NCBI GenBank assembly: GCA_964403545.1
Contig: CAYOGN010000158.1
Coordinates: 1-21,313 of the forward strand
Direction: 5' to 3'
Length of the DNA: 21,313 nt
From: VYFG01 sp964403545
GTDB lineage: Bacteria > Pseudomonadota > Gammaproteobacteria > Arenicellales > Poriferihabitantaceae
Below, piece after piece: positions 1 to 7,247 of this stretch; position 1 is the stretch's first letter, and the number at the start of each line of letters is the position of its first letter. The notes under the pieces are model-generated. The model ran no database searches. It worked only from the letters and a program-made list of their open reading frames with translations, and was not told where the DNA came from. The translations under genes and the position numbers were made by a program.

Positions 1-1065
1 CCGTCACTGCATCATTCCGGCGGCACCGTGCTCGAGCCCACTGATTTGCCGGTGAACAAACGTCACTTCGATATGGTGTATACCCATATGAAATACAGTG
101 ACAAACCATTTATGGGGTCGGTTACCCATCCTGACCGCGCCCAGGATACAGTGGATATGTGCAAGATCCTGTTTGGCGAACAGTATGTCAAAGACAATAC
201 CGTGGTCATCAACCTGATCAATGCCAATTCGCCGATGACATTTGATGAAACCATGCTCGGCGCGTCCGAGGTCTATGCGCGAAATAATCAGGCCAGTATT
301 GTGTCGCCGTTTATACTCGCCGGGGCCATGTCTCCGGTGACCGCAGCAGGTACGTTGGCGCAATTACTGGCGGAAGCAATGGCTGGAATGGCGTTTACCC
401 AGTTGGTTCGACCAGGCTCGCCAGTGATTTTTGGCACCTTTGCCAGTTCAATTTCTATGCAATCCGGCGCTCCCACCTTCGGCACTCCGGAGCCGGCCAT
501 TGTGCTCTATGGTGCCGCCGCCCTGGCGCGGCGACTGGGGGTACCATTTCGTAGCGGCGGCTCATTGTGTGGCTCAAAAGTGCCGGATGCCCAGGCCGCT
601 TATGAAAGTGCCCATACCCTGCTGCCCACCGTGAATGCTGGCGTTAATTTTGTCTTGCATGCCGCTGGTTGGCTGGAAGGCGGGCTGTCTTCAAGCTACG
701 AAAAACTGATCATGGATGCAGATCAACTTGGCATGATGCAAGTTCTGTGTAATGGACTCGACCTGTCAGACAACGGCCAGGCAATGGGTGCCGTCAGAGA
801 GGTTGGACCAGGCAATCACTTCCTCGGTTGTGATCATACCCAGAATAACTTTAAAACCGCGTTTTATCGCTCAACCATTGCCGATAATAATAGTTTCGAA
901 CAATGGGAATCGGAAGGATCTATGGACGCCGTGAAGCGGGCCAATAAAATCTGGAAACAAATGTTGAACGACTATCAGGCACCGGCCCTGGATCCAGCCA
1001 TTGACGAAGCGCTACAGGCATTCATGACCAGACGCAAAGGGGAGTTTGCGGATATGAATTATTAA
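1..1065 (+). CDS. Trimethylamine methyltransferase (MttB) family protein, non-pyrrolysine type, 5'-truncated
   Basis: The reading frame is open from base 1 to the TAA at 1063-1065, so the start lies upstream; about 354 C-terminal residues are visible of a family usually near 500. Seen: long Gly/Ala-rich stretches typical of the MttB TIM barrel (SPFILAGAMSPVTAAGTLAQ, FGTPEPA, GSKVPDAQAAYES). Known: family members transfer a methyl group from a quaternary or tertiary amine (trimethylamine or glycine betaine) to a cobalamin-carrying corrinoid protein. True MttB reads an in-frame UAG as pyrrolysine, whereas MtgB-like proteins do not. Counting back from the C-terminus, the pyrrolysine position should fall near bases 560-610, and that stretch has no TAG, so this is the non-Pyl type. 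The substrate cannot be told from sequence; glycine betaine or a related quaternary amine is an inference. No corrinoid protein is visible, though it could lie upstream. The neighbour, 2 bases downstream, is lpxK, which is functionally unrelated. Confidence 0.88.
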   Translation, partial: PSLHHSGGTVLEPTDLPVNKRHFDMVYTHMKYSDKPFMGSVTHPDRAQDTVDMCKILFGEQYVKDNTVVINLINANSPMTFDETMLGASEVYARNNQASIVSPFILAGAMSPVTAAGTLAQLLAEAMAGMAFTQLVRPGSPVIFGTFASSISMQSGAPTFGTPEPAIVLYGAAALARRLGVPFRSGGSLCGSKVPDAQAAYESAHTLLPTVNAGVNFVLHAAGWLEGGLSSSYEKLIMDADQLGMMQVLCNGLDLSDNGQAMGAVREVGPGNHFLGCDHTQNNFKTAFYRSTIADNNSFEQWESEGSMDAVKRANKIWKQMLNDYQAPALDPAIDEALQAFMTRRKGEFADMNY

Positions 1066-1067
1066 AA

Positions 1068-2108
1068 TTGATCACACGATTGCAGCAAGGCTGGCAGGAT
1101 CCAGGTTGGCTGAATTGGGTATTATTGCCCGTAGCCTGGATGTACACAGGATTGATGTGGTGTCGGCGGCGGGTCTACGATAAAGGATTGCTGAAACAAC
1201 ACAGGATTCCGGTCCCGGTGATCGTGGTGGGCAATATCAGCGTGGGCGGTACCGGCAAGTCGCCGCTGGTAATCGCTTTGGTGGAATACCTGAGAAAACA
1301 GGGTTTTAAGCCCGGGGTTATCGCCAGAGGCTACAGAGGGTCATCCTCTTTTTGGCCGCGGGCAATTGTTGCTGCCGATACCGCGGTGGAGGTGGGAGAT
1401 GAGCCGCTTATGATATTCCGCCGTTGTCATGTGCCAGTGGTGGTCGGACCTGATCGGGTCCGCAGTGCCCAACTGCTGGTGGAAAAATTCCAGTGCAATA
1501 TTGTTGTGAGCGATGATGGATATCAGCACCTTGCATTGGCCAGGGATATTGATATTGTCGTTATCGATGGTGAGCTCGGCTTTGGCAATGGCTGGTGTCT
1601 TCCATCCGGCCCCTTGCGCGAGGCTCGAAGTGAAGTGGCTCGGGCACATATTCAGGTGGTAAATTCTCCTCGCGACACCATAGGCGAATCTGCGTTTGCG
1701 ATGCACATCGAGGCAGAGGCAATGGTGCGGCTTGACCATCCTGATACCCGGCGCAAGCTTTCGGCCTTCGCTGGCCAAACTGTGCACGCGGTGGCAGGGC
1801 TTGGCAATCCGGAAAGGTTTTTCAGCACTCTGAAAAGGATTGGCCTTTCTATTATTCCACATGTGTTTCCCGACCATCATATCTACGCACCAGAAGATTT
1901 TACCTTCGCCGGTGAGCAGGACGTTATAATCATGACCGAAAAGGATGCCGTTAAATGTACGGAACTAGCACCATCCTCCAACAGTTGGGTGCTGCCAGTC
2001 CATGCCCGGCTCTCACCCGAATTTTTTGATTTACTCAAATTCAGGCTCGATCAAATCTGCATTTCCGCTACACCCCGGAAACTAGAACCAGGCACCAAAT
2101 ATGACTGA
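1068..2108 (+). CDS. lpxK: Tetraacyldisaccharide 4'-kinase LpxK
   Basis: LpxK phosphorylates the 4' position of tetraacyldisaccharide-1-phosphate to give lipid IVA, the sixth step of lipid A synthesis, at the inner face of the inner membrane. The protein has 346 residues (E. coli 328). A hydrophobic N-terminal helix (about residues 13-31) is the membrane anchor. The Walker A loop GNISVGGTGKSP is at about 55-66, followed by the RGYRG motif. The DDGYQH stretch and the SGPLREARS segment are characteristic of the family. The start is TTG at 1068, two bases after the upstream TAA. No in-frame ATG or GTG lies upstream, and the next ATG (1140) would remove the anchor helix. No Shine-Dalgarno sits at the usual distance; the purine-rich AAAGGGGAG in the mttB-like tail is about 22 bases away. 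Translation therefore probably depends on coupling to the upstream gene. It overlaps kdsB by 8 bases. Confidence 0.96.
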   Translation: MITRLQQGWQDPGWLNWVLLPVAWMYTGLMWCRRRVYDKGLLKQHRIPVPVIVVGNISVGGTGKSPLVIALVEYLRKQGFKPGVIARGYRGSSSFWPRAIVAADTAVEVGDEPLMIFRRCHVPVVVGPDRVRSAQLLVEKFQCNIVVSDDGYQHLALARDIDIVVIDGELGFGNGWCLPSGPLREARSEVARAHIQVVNSPRDTIGESAFAMHIEAEAMVRLDHPDTRRKLSAFAGQTVHAVAGLGNPERFFSTLKRIGLSIIPHVFPDHHIYAPEDFTFAGEQDVIIMTEKDAVKCTELAPSSNSWVLPVHARLSPEFFDLLKFRLDQICISATPRKLEPGTKYD

Positions 2109-2865
2109 TTTCCATGTGGTGATCCCGGCACGCTACCAGTCCAGTCGATTGCCAGGCAAACCACTCATTGATATTGGCGGCAAACCAATGATTCAGTGGG
2201 TAGTGGAAGCAGCGATATCCAGTGGTGCAAAATCCGTCGCCGTGGCCACTGACGACAGTAGAATCTTTTCTGCAGTACAGCTAACCGGTGCCCGCGCCAT
2301 AATGACTTCCAGCGATCATCAATCAGGTAGCGATCGTATTGCCGAAGCTTGTGAAAAACTCCAGCTCTCAGACCAGGCCACGGTGGTCAATGTGCAGGGT
2401 GACGAACCATTGATGCCACCGGCTCTGATCAGGCAAGTGGCTTCGCTATTGGACGATCAGCCCGACGCGGTGATGGCGACACTGTGTACTGCGCTAGACC
2501 ATCAAGACCAATTTATCGATCCTGCAGTGGTAAAAGTAGTGACCGGCGCAGCAGACACGGCCCTGTATTTCAGTCGTGCGCCAATCCCCTGGGTACGAAA
2601 TGATGGTAGTTCCAGCCTTGCAACCAGTGCATTTTCAAGTGCCAGCCGCCACCTCGGAATTTACGCCTGTTCGAGCGCCTATATTCGCCAGTTTGCCAGC
2701 AGGCCACCCTGCCCGTTGGAACAACTCGAACGGCTCGAACAACTGCGTGTCCTTTGGCACGGCGAAATCATTGCCTGCACACGGGCACTTGAGATTCCGC
2801 CAGCGGGGGTGGATAACGAAGACGATCTGCAAAGAGTACGCAGGCTGATAGATACCAGTTTATAA
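2101..2865 (+). CDS. kdsB: 3-deoxy-manno-octulosonate cytidylyltransferase KdsB (CMP-Kdo synthetase)
   Basis: KdsB makes CMP-Kdo from CTP and Kdo in the cytoplasm, the activated sugar needed to complete the LPS inner core. The product has 254 residues (E. coli 248). It shows the nucleotidyltransferase N-terminus IPARYQSSRLPGKPL (about residues 8-22), the Mg/CTP site VQGDEPLMP (about 99-107), FSRAPIPW, RHLGIYAC, the LEQLERLEQLRVL stretch and the C-terminal GVDNEDDL, all in family order. The ATG overlaps the last 8 bases of lpxK in another frame, so the two are translationally coupled. A short AGG about ten bases before the ATG is the only Shine-Dalgarno-like element. The small Trm112/YcaR-type gene that separates lpxK and kdsB in E. 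coli and Pseudomonas is absent here. The stop TAA directly touches the stop of the convergent cti gene. Confidence 0.97.
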   Translation: MTDFHVVIPARYQSSRLPGKPLIDIGGKPMIQWVVEAAISSGAKSVAVATDDSRIFSAVQLTGARAIMTSSDHQSGSDRIAEACEKLQLSDQATVVNVQGDEPLMPPALIRQVASLLDDQPDAVMATLCTALDHQDQFIDPAVVKVVTGAADTALYFSRAPIPWVRNDGSSSLATSAFSSASRHLGIYACSSAYIRQFASRPPCPLEQLERLEQLRVLWHGEIIACTRALEIPPAGVDNEDDLQRVRRLIDTSL

Positions 2866-5286
2866 CTAGCGATTCTGATAGCGATTCAGATCAAATAATC
2901 CAGCCAGAACGGGTTTTTCACGCAAATACTGTTGCTGGAACCAGTCAGCCATCTCCCAGAAGTTCGGATTGGTCCGTCGGGTACCATACTGGCTGACAAA
3001 AATCTCGTAATCCTTACGACCCTGTATTGCCGCATAACGCTCTGCGAACAACTTCACCTCATCGATATCAACGCTGAAAAAGAAATTCGGATAGGAACTC
3101 TCCAGCCAGTCCACAACGGTTAGCGTATCGTTGCTGAAATCTCTCAAAGCACTATCTTTCTCATCCTTGAAAATAGAGCTGACGTTCTTATAGGCCTTGT
3201 TGCGAATGATGCTATACGCGAGGTCAATTTCCGGTTCGCCATGGCGCCGAACACGGACAAAAGCGACGTCCGGAAAGGTTACCAGCACGGTACCCTTTAT
3301 ACCCGCGATCTGACTCATTGCAGAATCTGCCCTGCGCTTGTCCGCAGACGCGTCTTTTCCATAGCAGGGTGGCATATCACAACGGTTGATGACTTCGTCA
3401 CGCTCAAGCACACTGGCAAATTTTTGCTCCAGGTGCTGATAAAACTCTCGTTGCGGGTCATCGGTCTGATAACCGGTCACGATGTCCCTGGCCATCAGGG
3501 CATCATAATCCCCGATATCCTTTTGTCTATCTTCACGCATACCCTCGTACCAGCTATCCCGGATAGTCTTGCGATGGGTAGTCGGGAGGAAACTAAGGAA
3601 CATATCTTCCCCTTCCACACGTAGAAAATCCATGTAAAGTCGCGTGTTGAGCTGGTGTTTCAGATTATCGAAGACATTGAATCCAGCCACCAGCAGGTAG
3701 TGAATACGCTCCAGTAACGGATAGTCCATCACCCAGGCAGTTTCAGGGTAATCGCCTGTGAAGCCATAGTCTACCGAGGCCGAATCAAAATGACGAAAAA
3801 TCGTCAGTGCGGCGTTCGGATTCGTGCCGTCGCCATCCCAGAGCAAATCAATTGCATCCTTGATATCTTGTTGGGACAGCGTAGAAATATGTTCAAAACG
3901 CTGTTTGACGTATTGCTGCTCGCGCTTTCGGTAACCCTTCCAGGCGCTCAACAGTCGAATTTTCCCGCCCTGTACAGAGGGGGTTTGTAGATAGTCTGCT
4001 ACCTCATCAAGAAATTCCGGGGTATCCAGCATGGTGTCGACATCTGGATCGACAAAGGTTACCCAGAACTGATCCTCAATTACGTTCAGCGCTATCATGC
4101 CGCGGCAGACCGGACCCTTGATAAAACCTTCGATGAAGTAGCGCGCATCGTCAAGCAGGAACCGGTAGCGTGAACGCGGTGGAATTTCCTTGTAAGCCTT
4201 GAACGGATTGGCTGCAATTAATGGCTCCCACGATGGTAACACCGGCACCCGATAATCAGGCTCAATGAACAGCTCCCGGTAGCGGTCCAGCCGTTGATCG
4301 GACAATTCGTAGACCACATGTGACTTCGCAACAATATCTCCGGGATATCGGATCAAACGATAGTAGAAAACCGGCCCTGGATCGTCATAAGGACGAACCG
4401 TTGCGATCTCATTAACCGGCTGTCCAGTGGGCGTAAATGAGCGTACCAGACGATAAAATTCCCGGTTGTCGGTGCCGGTAAAGTGCATATGGCCGACAAA
4501 CAGATGTTCGTATATGTAACGCGCCACCAGCTTGCTTTTGTTATCAGTACCATTGAGGAATTTTTCCCAGCGCTCAATCTGGTTGGCAGCAATTGTTGAT
4601 GGTTGCTTTACTTCCGGAACGGGCGCACCCTGTGCGAGCCATTGAACCAGAATACGATATTCCTCATCTTCCAGATTGGGCATCCCGAACGGCATCCCCT
4701 GGCTGGGGAATTTATCTGCATACTTATCAAATTCATCGTTCGCAGGACACGTCTGCATGCGGCCCAGCGACAGATCGATTTCATTGGACAACATACCAAC
4801 ACGTGATTGTGGATTAATCTGTTTAAGGCGCAGCATCTTGTACATCACTGACTGATCGAGATTGTGCGCCGGGGAGTTCAGCCCTTCGTTCAGCACACTA
4901 TGAAAGTCCTTATTACGCCACTCTTTGGTGGTTATCGCGTCGATATACAGCCTTGTTGGTGACATCGCCTTGAAGCGTGCGCCATTATAAACCTTTACCT
5001 TACTGGCGCCACGGCTGATACCGGCAGGGGAAGAAAGCTTTAGCTGACAGGGTGCATCATAGCAACCATGGCAGACGACGCATCGGCGCTCCAGTATCGG
5101 TCTGACTTGGTGGTCGTAGGATACGTTTTCCTCGGGCAGTGTTTGCAGTATATCCAGGTCAATGGTTGGCTGCTGAGCGGTAAAACTTTCTGTTTTCACC
5201 GCGCAAGCTGACACGGTAAGCAACGTGATGATGCCAATCACCAGGTAATAAAAGTATCTACAGTAAAGGTGGTTCAGGTATGCCAT
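2866..5286 (-). CDS. cti: Fatty acid cis/trans isomerase Cti (periplasmic haem c protein)
   Basis: Cti converts cis-unsaturated acyl chains of membrane phospholipids to trans, stiffening the membrane quickly under solvent, heat or osmotic stress; it is known from Pseudomonas and Vibrio. This copy has 806 residues (P. putida 766). Seen: an N-terminal hydrophobic segment (about residues 11-27) ending in VSAC, which fits a lipobox with Cys28, so the protein may be a lipoprotein rather than freely periplasmic. A CVVCH haem c motif lies at 69-73, followed at once by two more cysteines (75 and 80). The rest is a long soluble domain typical of the family. The start is set by an AAAGGA Shine-Dalgarno five bases upstream. 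The gene is monocistronic, has its own promoter-like element, and faces kdsB tail to tail with no bases between the stops, so the transcripts must overlap unless one terminates inside the other gene. Function by family is secure; the lipid anchor is inference. Confidence 0.95.
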   Translation of the reverse strand: MAYLNHLYCRYFYYLVIGIITLLTVSACAVKTESFTAQQPTIDLDILQTLPEENVSYDHQVRPILERRCVVCHGCYDAPCQLKLSSPAGISRGASKVKVYNGARFKAMSPTRLYIDAITTKEWRNKDFHSVLNEGLNSPAHNLDQSVMYKMLRLKQINPQSRVGMLSNEIDLSLGRMQTCPANDEFDKYADKFPSQGMPFGMPNLEDEEYRILVQWLAQGAPVPEVKQPSTIAANQIERWEKFLNGTDNKSKLVARYIYEHLFVGHMHFTGTDNREFYRLVRSFTPTGQPVNEIATVRPYDDPGPVFYYRLIRYPGDIVAKSHVVYELSDQRLDRYRELFIEPDYRVPVLPSWEPLIAANPFKAYKEIPPRSRYRFLLDDARYFIEGFIKGPVCRGMIALNVIEDQFWVTFVDPDVDTMLDTPEFLDEVADYLQTPSVQGGKIRLLSAWKGYRKREQQYVKQRFEHISTLSQQDIKDAIDLLWDGDGTNPNAALTIFRHFDSASVDYGFTGDYPETAWVMDYPLLERIHYLLVAGFNVFDNLKHQLNTRLYMDFLRVEGEDMFLSFLPTTHRKTIRDSWYEGMREDRQKDIGDYDALMARDIVTGYQTDDPQREFYQHLEQKFASVLERDEVINRCDMPPCYGKDASADKRRADSAMSQIAGIKGTVLVTFPDVAFVRVRRHGEPEIDLAYSIIRNKAYKNVSSIFKDEKDSALRDFSNDTLTVVDWLESSYPNFFFSVDIDEVKLFAERYAAIQGRKDYEIFVSQYGTRRTNPNFWEMADWFQQQYLREKPVLAGLFDLNRYQNR

Positions 5287-5291
5287 GTCAG

Positions 5292-5297
5292 TCCTTT
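5292..5297 (-). promoter_or_regulatory. Ribosome binding site of cti
   Basis: AAAGGA on the minus strand lies five bases before the ATG at 5284-5286. It is one of the few canonical Shine-Dalgarno sequences in the window and fixes the cti start. Confidence 0.75.
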
Positions 5298-5325
5298 GTT
5301 TGCGGGCTCCTCTAAGCGCTCACGC

Positions 5326-5354
5326 AGTATATTAATGTATTCAGGATGGGTCAG
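5326..5354 (-). promoter_or_regulatory. Predicted sigma-70 promoter of cti
   Basis: On the minus strand, CTGACC (5349-5354; 4 of 6 matches to TTGACA) and TATACT (5326-5331; 5 of 6 matches to TATAAT) are separated by exactly 17 bases. Transcription would begin near 5319, giving a leader of about 33 bases that carries the AAAGGA site. The spacer contains an AT-rich, partly symmetrical element around ATTAAT that could bind a regulator. Found by eye; not scored. Confidence 0.5.
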
Positions 5355-5508
5355 GGGGCGTTCTCAATGGCAACGTGGCAATTGAAAGTGCTCCCCGGTT
5401 AATTCTACACTAACTATGCAATTGACTTAACCCGATGATCCTTACCATTCGCCCGGTTTCTTTGATCCATCACCCGCCAGGATTATTTTCAGAATCAAGA
5501 TTTCCTTG

Positions 5509-5522
5509 AGATAACTTTATCT
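5509..5522. promoter_or_regulatory. Operator-like 14-bp palindrome
   Basis: AGATAACTTTATCT reads as two perfect 6-base half-sites (AGATAA/TTATCT) around a 2-base centre. It lies in the cti-def intergenic region, about 150 bases upstream of the possible def promoter and about 190 bases upstream of the cti promoter. I do not recognise it as the site of a named regulator. AT-rich palindromes of this length can arise by chance. Confidence 0.25.
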
Positions 5523-5667
5523 ATGCTTCACTTTACCTACAAGCGAAAACATTGGCATAGTCAGACCTGGGGGCTCGCTAGAAACAGGTGTCTGGAATAA
5601 CAGAGCGTGCCGGTTTCAGACAGGGTCAGTTACCCTTCAGATCGTTCGCTGCTTGTCACCTGGTGGC

Positions 5668-5696
5668 TGGACGTACAGCGCTGGTAAGAATACAAT
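5668..5696 (+). promoter_or_regulatory. Possible promoter of the def-fmt-rsmB-trkAH cluster
   Basis: TGGACG (5668-5673; 4 of 6 matches to TTGACA) and TACAAT (5691-5696; 5 of 6 matches to TATAAT) are separated by 17 bases. The usual 6-7 base gap to the first transcribed base would place transcription start at 5703, the A of the def ATG, giving a leaderless mRNA. The lack of any Shine-Dalgarno before def agrees with this. The call rests on consensus matching by eye. Confidence 0.4.
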
Positions 5697-5702
5697 TTGG
5701 CC

Positions 5703-6218
5703 ATGGCAATTCTAGACATACTGGTTTATCCGGACAAACGGCTGCGACAATGCGCCAAACCGGTAACGGTATTTAATCAGAAACTCGAAAAACTGGTTTC
5801 CGATATGACTGAAACCATGTACGCAGCGCCAGGAATAGGCCTCGCAGCAATTCAGGTTGACGTGCCTTTGCAGGTAGTGGTGATGGATCTATCGGAGCAA
5901 AAAGACAATCTCATGGTATTCATTAATCCGAAAATTTTTGAACTCGAAGGCACCACAGAATCTGAAGAGGGGTGTCTTTCCGTGCCGGGTGTGTTTGCGA
6001 TGGTTGAGAGAGTGGACCGGGTTCGCATTGAGGCGCAGAATGTCGATGGGCAATTTTTTGAGATCGAGGCCGACGGATTATTGTCGATCTGCATCCAGCA
6101 TGAAGTGGATCACTTGAACGGAAAGGTATTTGTTGATTATCTGTCACGCATGAAACAGGACCGGGTACGCAAGAAATTGCTCAAAGAGCTAAAGCTGGTC
6201 GAGTTTGAGACTGCTTGA
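5703..6218 (+). CDS. def: Peptide deformylase Def
   Basis: Def is a cytoplasmic metallohydrolase that removes the formyl group from the N-terminal methionine of nascent proteins. The product has 171 residues. All three family motifs are present: GIGLAAIQ at 44-51, EGCLS at 89-93 (Cys91 binds the metal) and HEVDH at 133-137 (His133 and His137 bind the metal, Glu134 is catalytic). The start is taken as the ATG at 5703 because it gives MAILDIL, matching the Pseudomonas N-terminus. An in-frame TTG two codons upstream (5697) overlaps the putative -10 box and is less likely. It leads the conserved def-fmt-rsmB-trkA-trkH order. No ribosome site precedes it. Confidence 0.97.
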   Translation: MAILDILVYPDKRLRQCAKPVTVFNQKLEKLVSDMTETMYAAPGIGLAAIQVDVPLQVVVMDLSEQKDNLMVFINPKIFELEGTTESEEGCLSVPGVFAMVERVDRVRIEAQNVDGQFFEIEADGLLSICIQHEVDHLNGKVFVDYLSRMKQDRVRKKLLKELKLVEFETA

Positions 6219-6281
6219 ACAGTTGTATCGTTAAACGCGTTTATTCCGTCTGGATTTACCATCAGTGTAGTGTATTCATCG

Positions 6282-7247
6282 ATGAATGTCGTTTTTGCCG
6301 GCACTCCGGCATTTTCACTGCCGAGTCTGGAAGCTTTGCTGGTTCACCCCAACATCGATGTAGTGGCAGTTTACACCCAGCCGGATCGTCCTGCCGGACG
6401 CGGCAAAAAACTGACGGCATCCCCGGTCAAGCAATTGGCCCTGGATCACAATCTGAAGGTCGTCCAGCCCACGTCTTTTAAGTCTGCCAGTGAAATTGAT
6501 GCGCTGGCCAGGCTAGAACCGGACCTGATTGTGGTATCTGCGTACGGGCTAATCCTGCCTCCTGATGTGCTCTCAATTCCAAAGCTCGGGTGTATCAATG
6601 TGCATGCTTCACTCTTGCCCCGCTGGCGAGGTGCCGCACCTATTCAACGCGCTATCGAAGCAGGTGACCAAATAACCGGCATTACCCTGATGAAAATGGA
6701 GGCTGGTCTGGATACTGGGCCAATGTTATCCCGGGTAGAAATTCCAATTGCAGAAACAGAAACAGGGGGTAGCCTGCATGACAAACTTTCTGCTGCGGGA
6801 GGCGCACTGCTGTCAGATTCTCTTGATCCTATCCTGGCAGGCACATTGCCAGCCATGCCCCAACAGGATCAGCTTGCCAGTTACGCCAGAAAACTAAGCC
6901 GGGAAGAAACGAAAATTGACTGGCAACAGTCTGCTGCCTGCCTCGATCGAAAAATTCGCGCATTTAATCCGTGGCCGATGGCGCGCACGATGTTACGGGG
7001 AAATGGTTTACGTTTGTTACAGACCAGACTCGAACCCGATACCTCAGAGAACAATAAGCCGGTCGAAGGCGAGAACCCACTGCAGCAAGCTGGTGAAATC
7101 TTAACCGCCACCAGGGCTGGAATCAGGGTAAAAACGGGGCGGGGTAACCTGATGATCACCCACTTGCAAAAATCTGGTGGCAAACCAATGGACGCACAAG
7201 CCTTCCTCAACGGGGTAAAACTTATTCCGGGTGAACGCTTTGGCTAA
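6282..7247 (+). CDS. fmt: Methionyl-tRNA formyltransferase Fmt
   Basis: Fmt transfers formyl from 10-formyltetrahydrofolate to Met-tRNAfMet, supplying the initiator that Def later processes. Numbered from this start (321 residues), the N-terminal Rossmann domain begins VVFAGTPAF, followed by TQPDRPAGRGKKL. The catalytic Asn106 and His108 lie in CINVHASLLPRWRG, and Asp144 in GLDTG. The C-terminal tRNA-binding OB-like domain begins near KLSREETKIDW. ATG at 6282 gives MNVVFAGTP, matching the Pseudomonas start. An in-frame GTG at 6270 would add four residues, matching the E. coli length. Neither has a clear ribosome site. It follows def by 63 bases and overlaps rsmB by 17. Confidence 0.96.
   Translation: MNVVFAGTPAFSLPSLEALLVHPNIDVVAVYTQPDRPAGRGKKLTASPVKQLALDHNLKVVQPTSFKSASEIDALARLEPDLIVVSAYGLILPPDVLSIPKLGCINVHASLLPRWRGAAPIQRAIEAGDQITGITLMKMEAGLDTGPMLSRVEIPIAETETGGSLHDKLSAAGGALLSDSLDPILAGTLPAMPQQDQLASYARKLSREETKIDWQQSAACLDRKIRAFNPWPMARTMLRGNGLRLLQTRLEPDTSENNKPVEGENPLQQAGEILTATRAGIRVKTGRGNLMITHLQKSGGKPMDAQAFLNGVKLIPGERFG

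Larger units (their letters stand above)
5287..5702. other. Intergenic region between divergent cti and def
   Basis: About 416 bases without a convincing gene. On the left it holds the cti promoter and ribosome site. The middle has an operator-like palindrome (5509-5522). On the right is a possible promoter immediately before def. No tRNA, repeat array or clear Rho-independent terminator is visible. The short open frame running into def (5588-5776) has no ribosome site and no recognisable content. The region is long enough to hold a small RNA, but nothing in the sequence specifically supports one. Confidence 0.7.

Noticed and set aside
550..620. Pyrrolysine (in-frame TAG) in the MttB homologue
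   Set aside because: The frame was read through this stretch and no amber codon is present; the protein is the non-Pyl type.
1341..1880. 179-codon open frame antisense to lpxK
   Set aside because: It lies wholly inside a well-supported gene and has no recognisable domain or ribosome site.
5588..5776. 62-codon frame upstream of and overlapping def
   Set aside because: No ribosome site or recognisable content, and it runs out of frame into def.
6215..6481. 88-codon frame starting at the def stop and overlapping the start of fmt
   Set aside because: The overlap with conserved Fmt residues in another frame is extensive and the product has no recognisable features.
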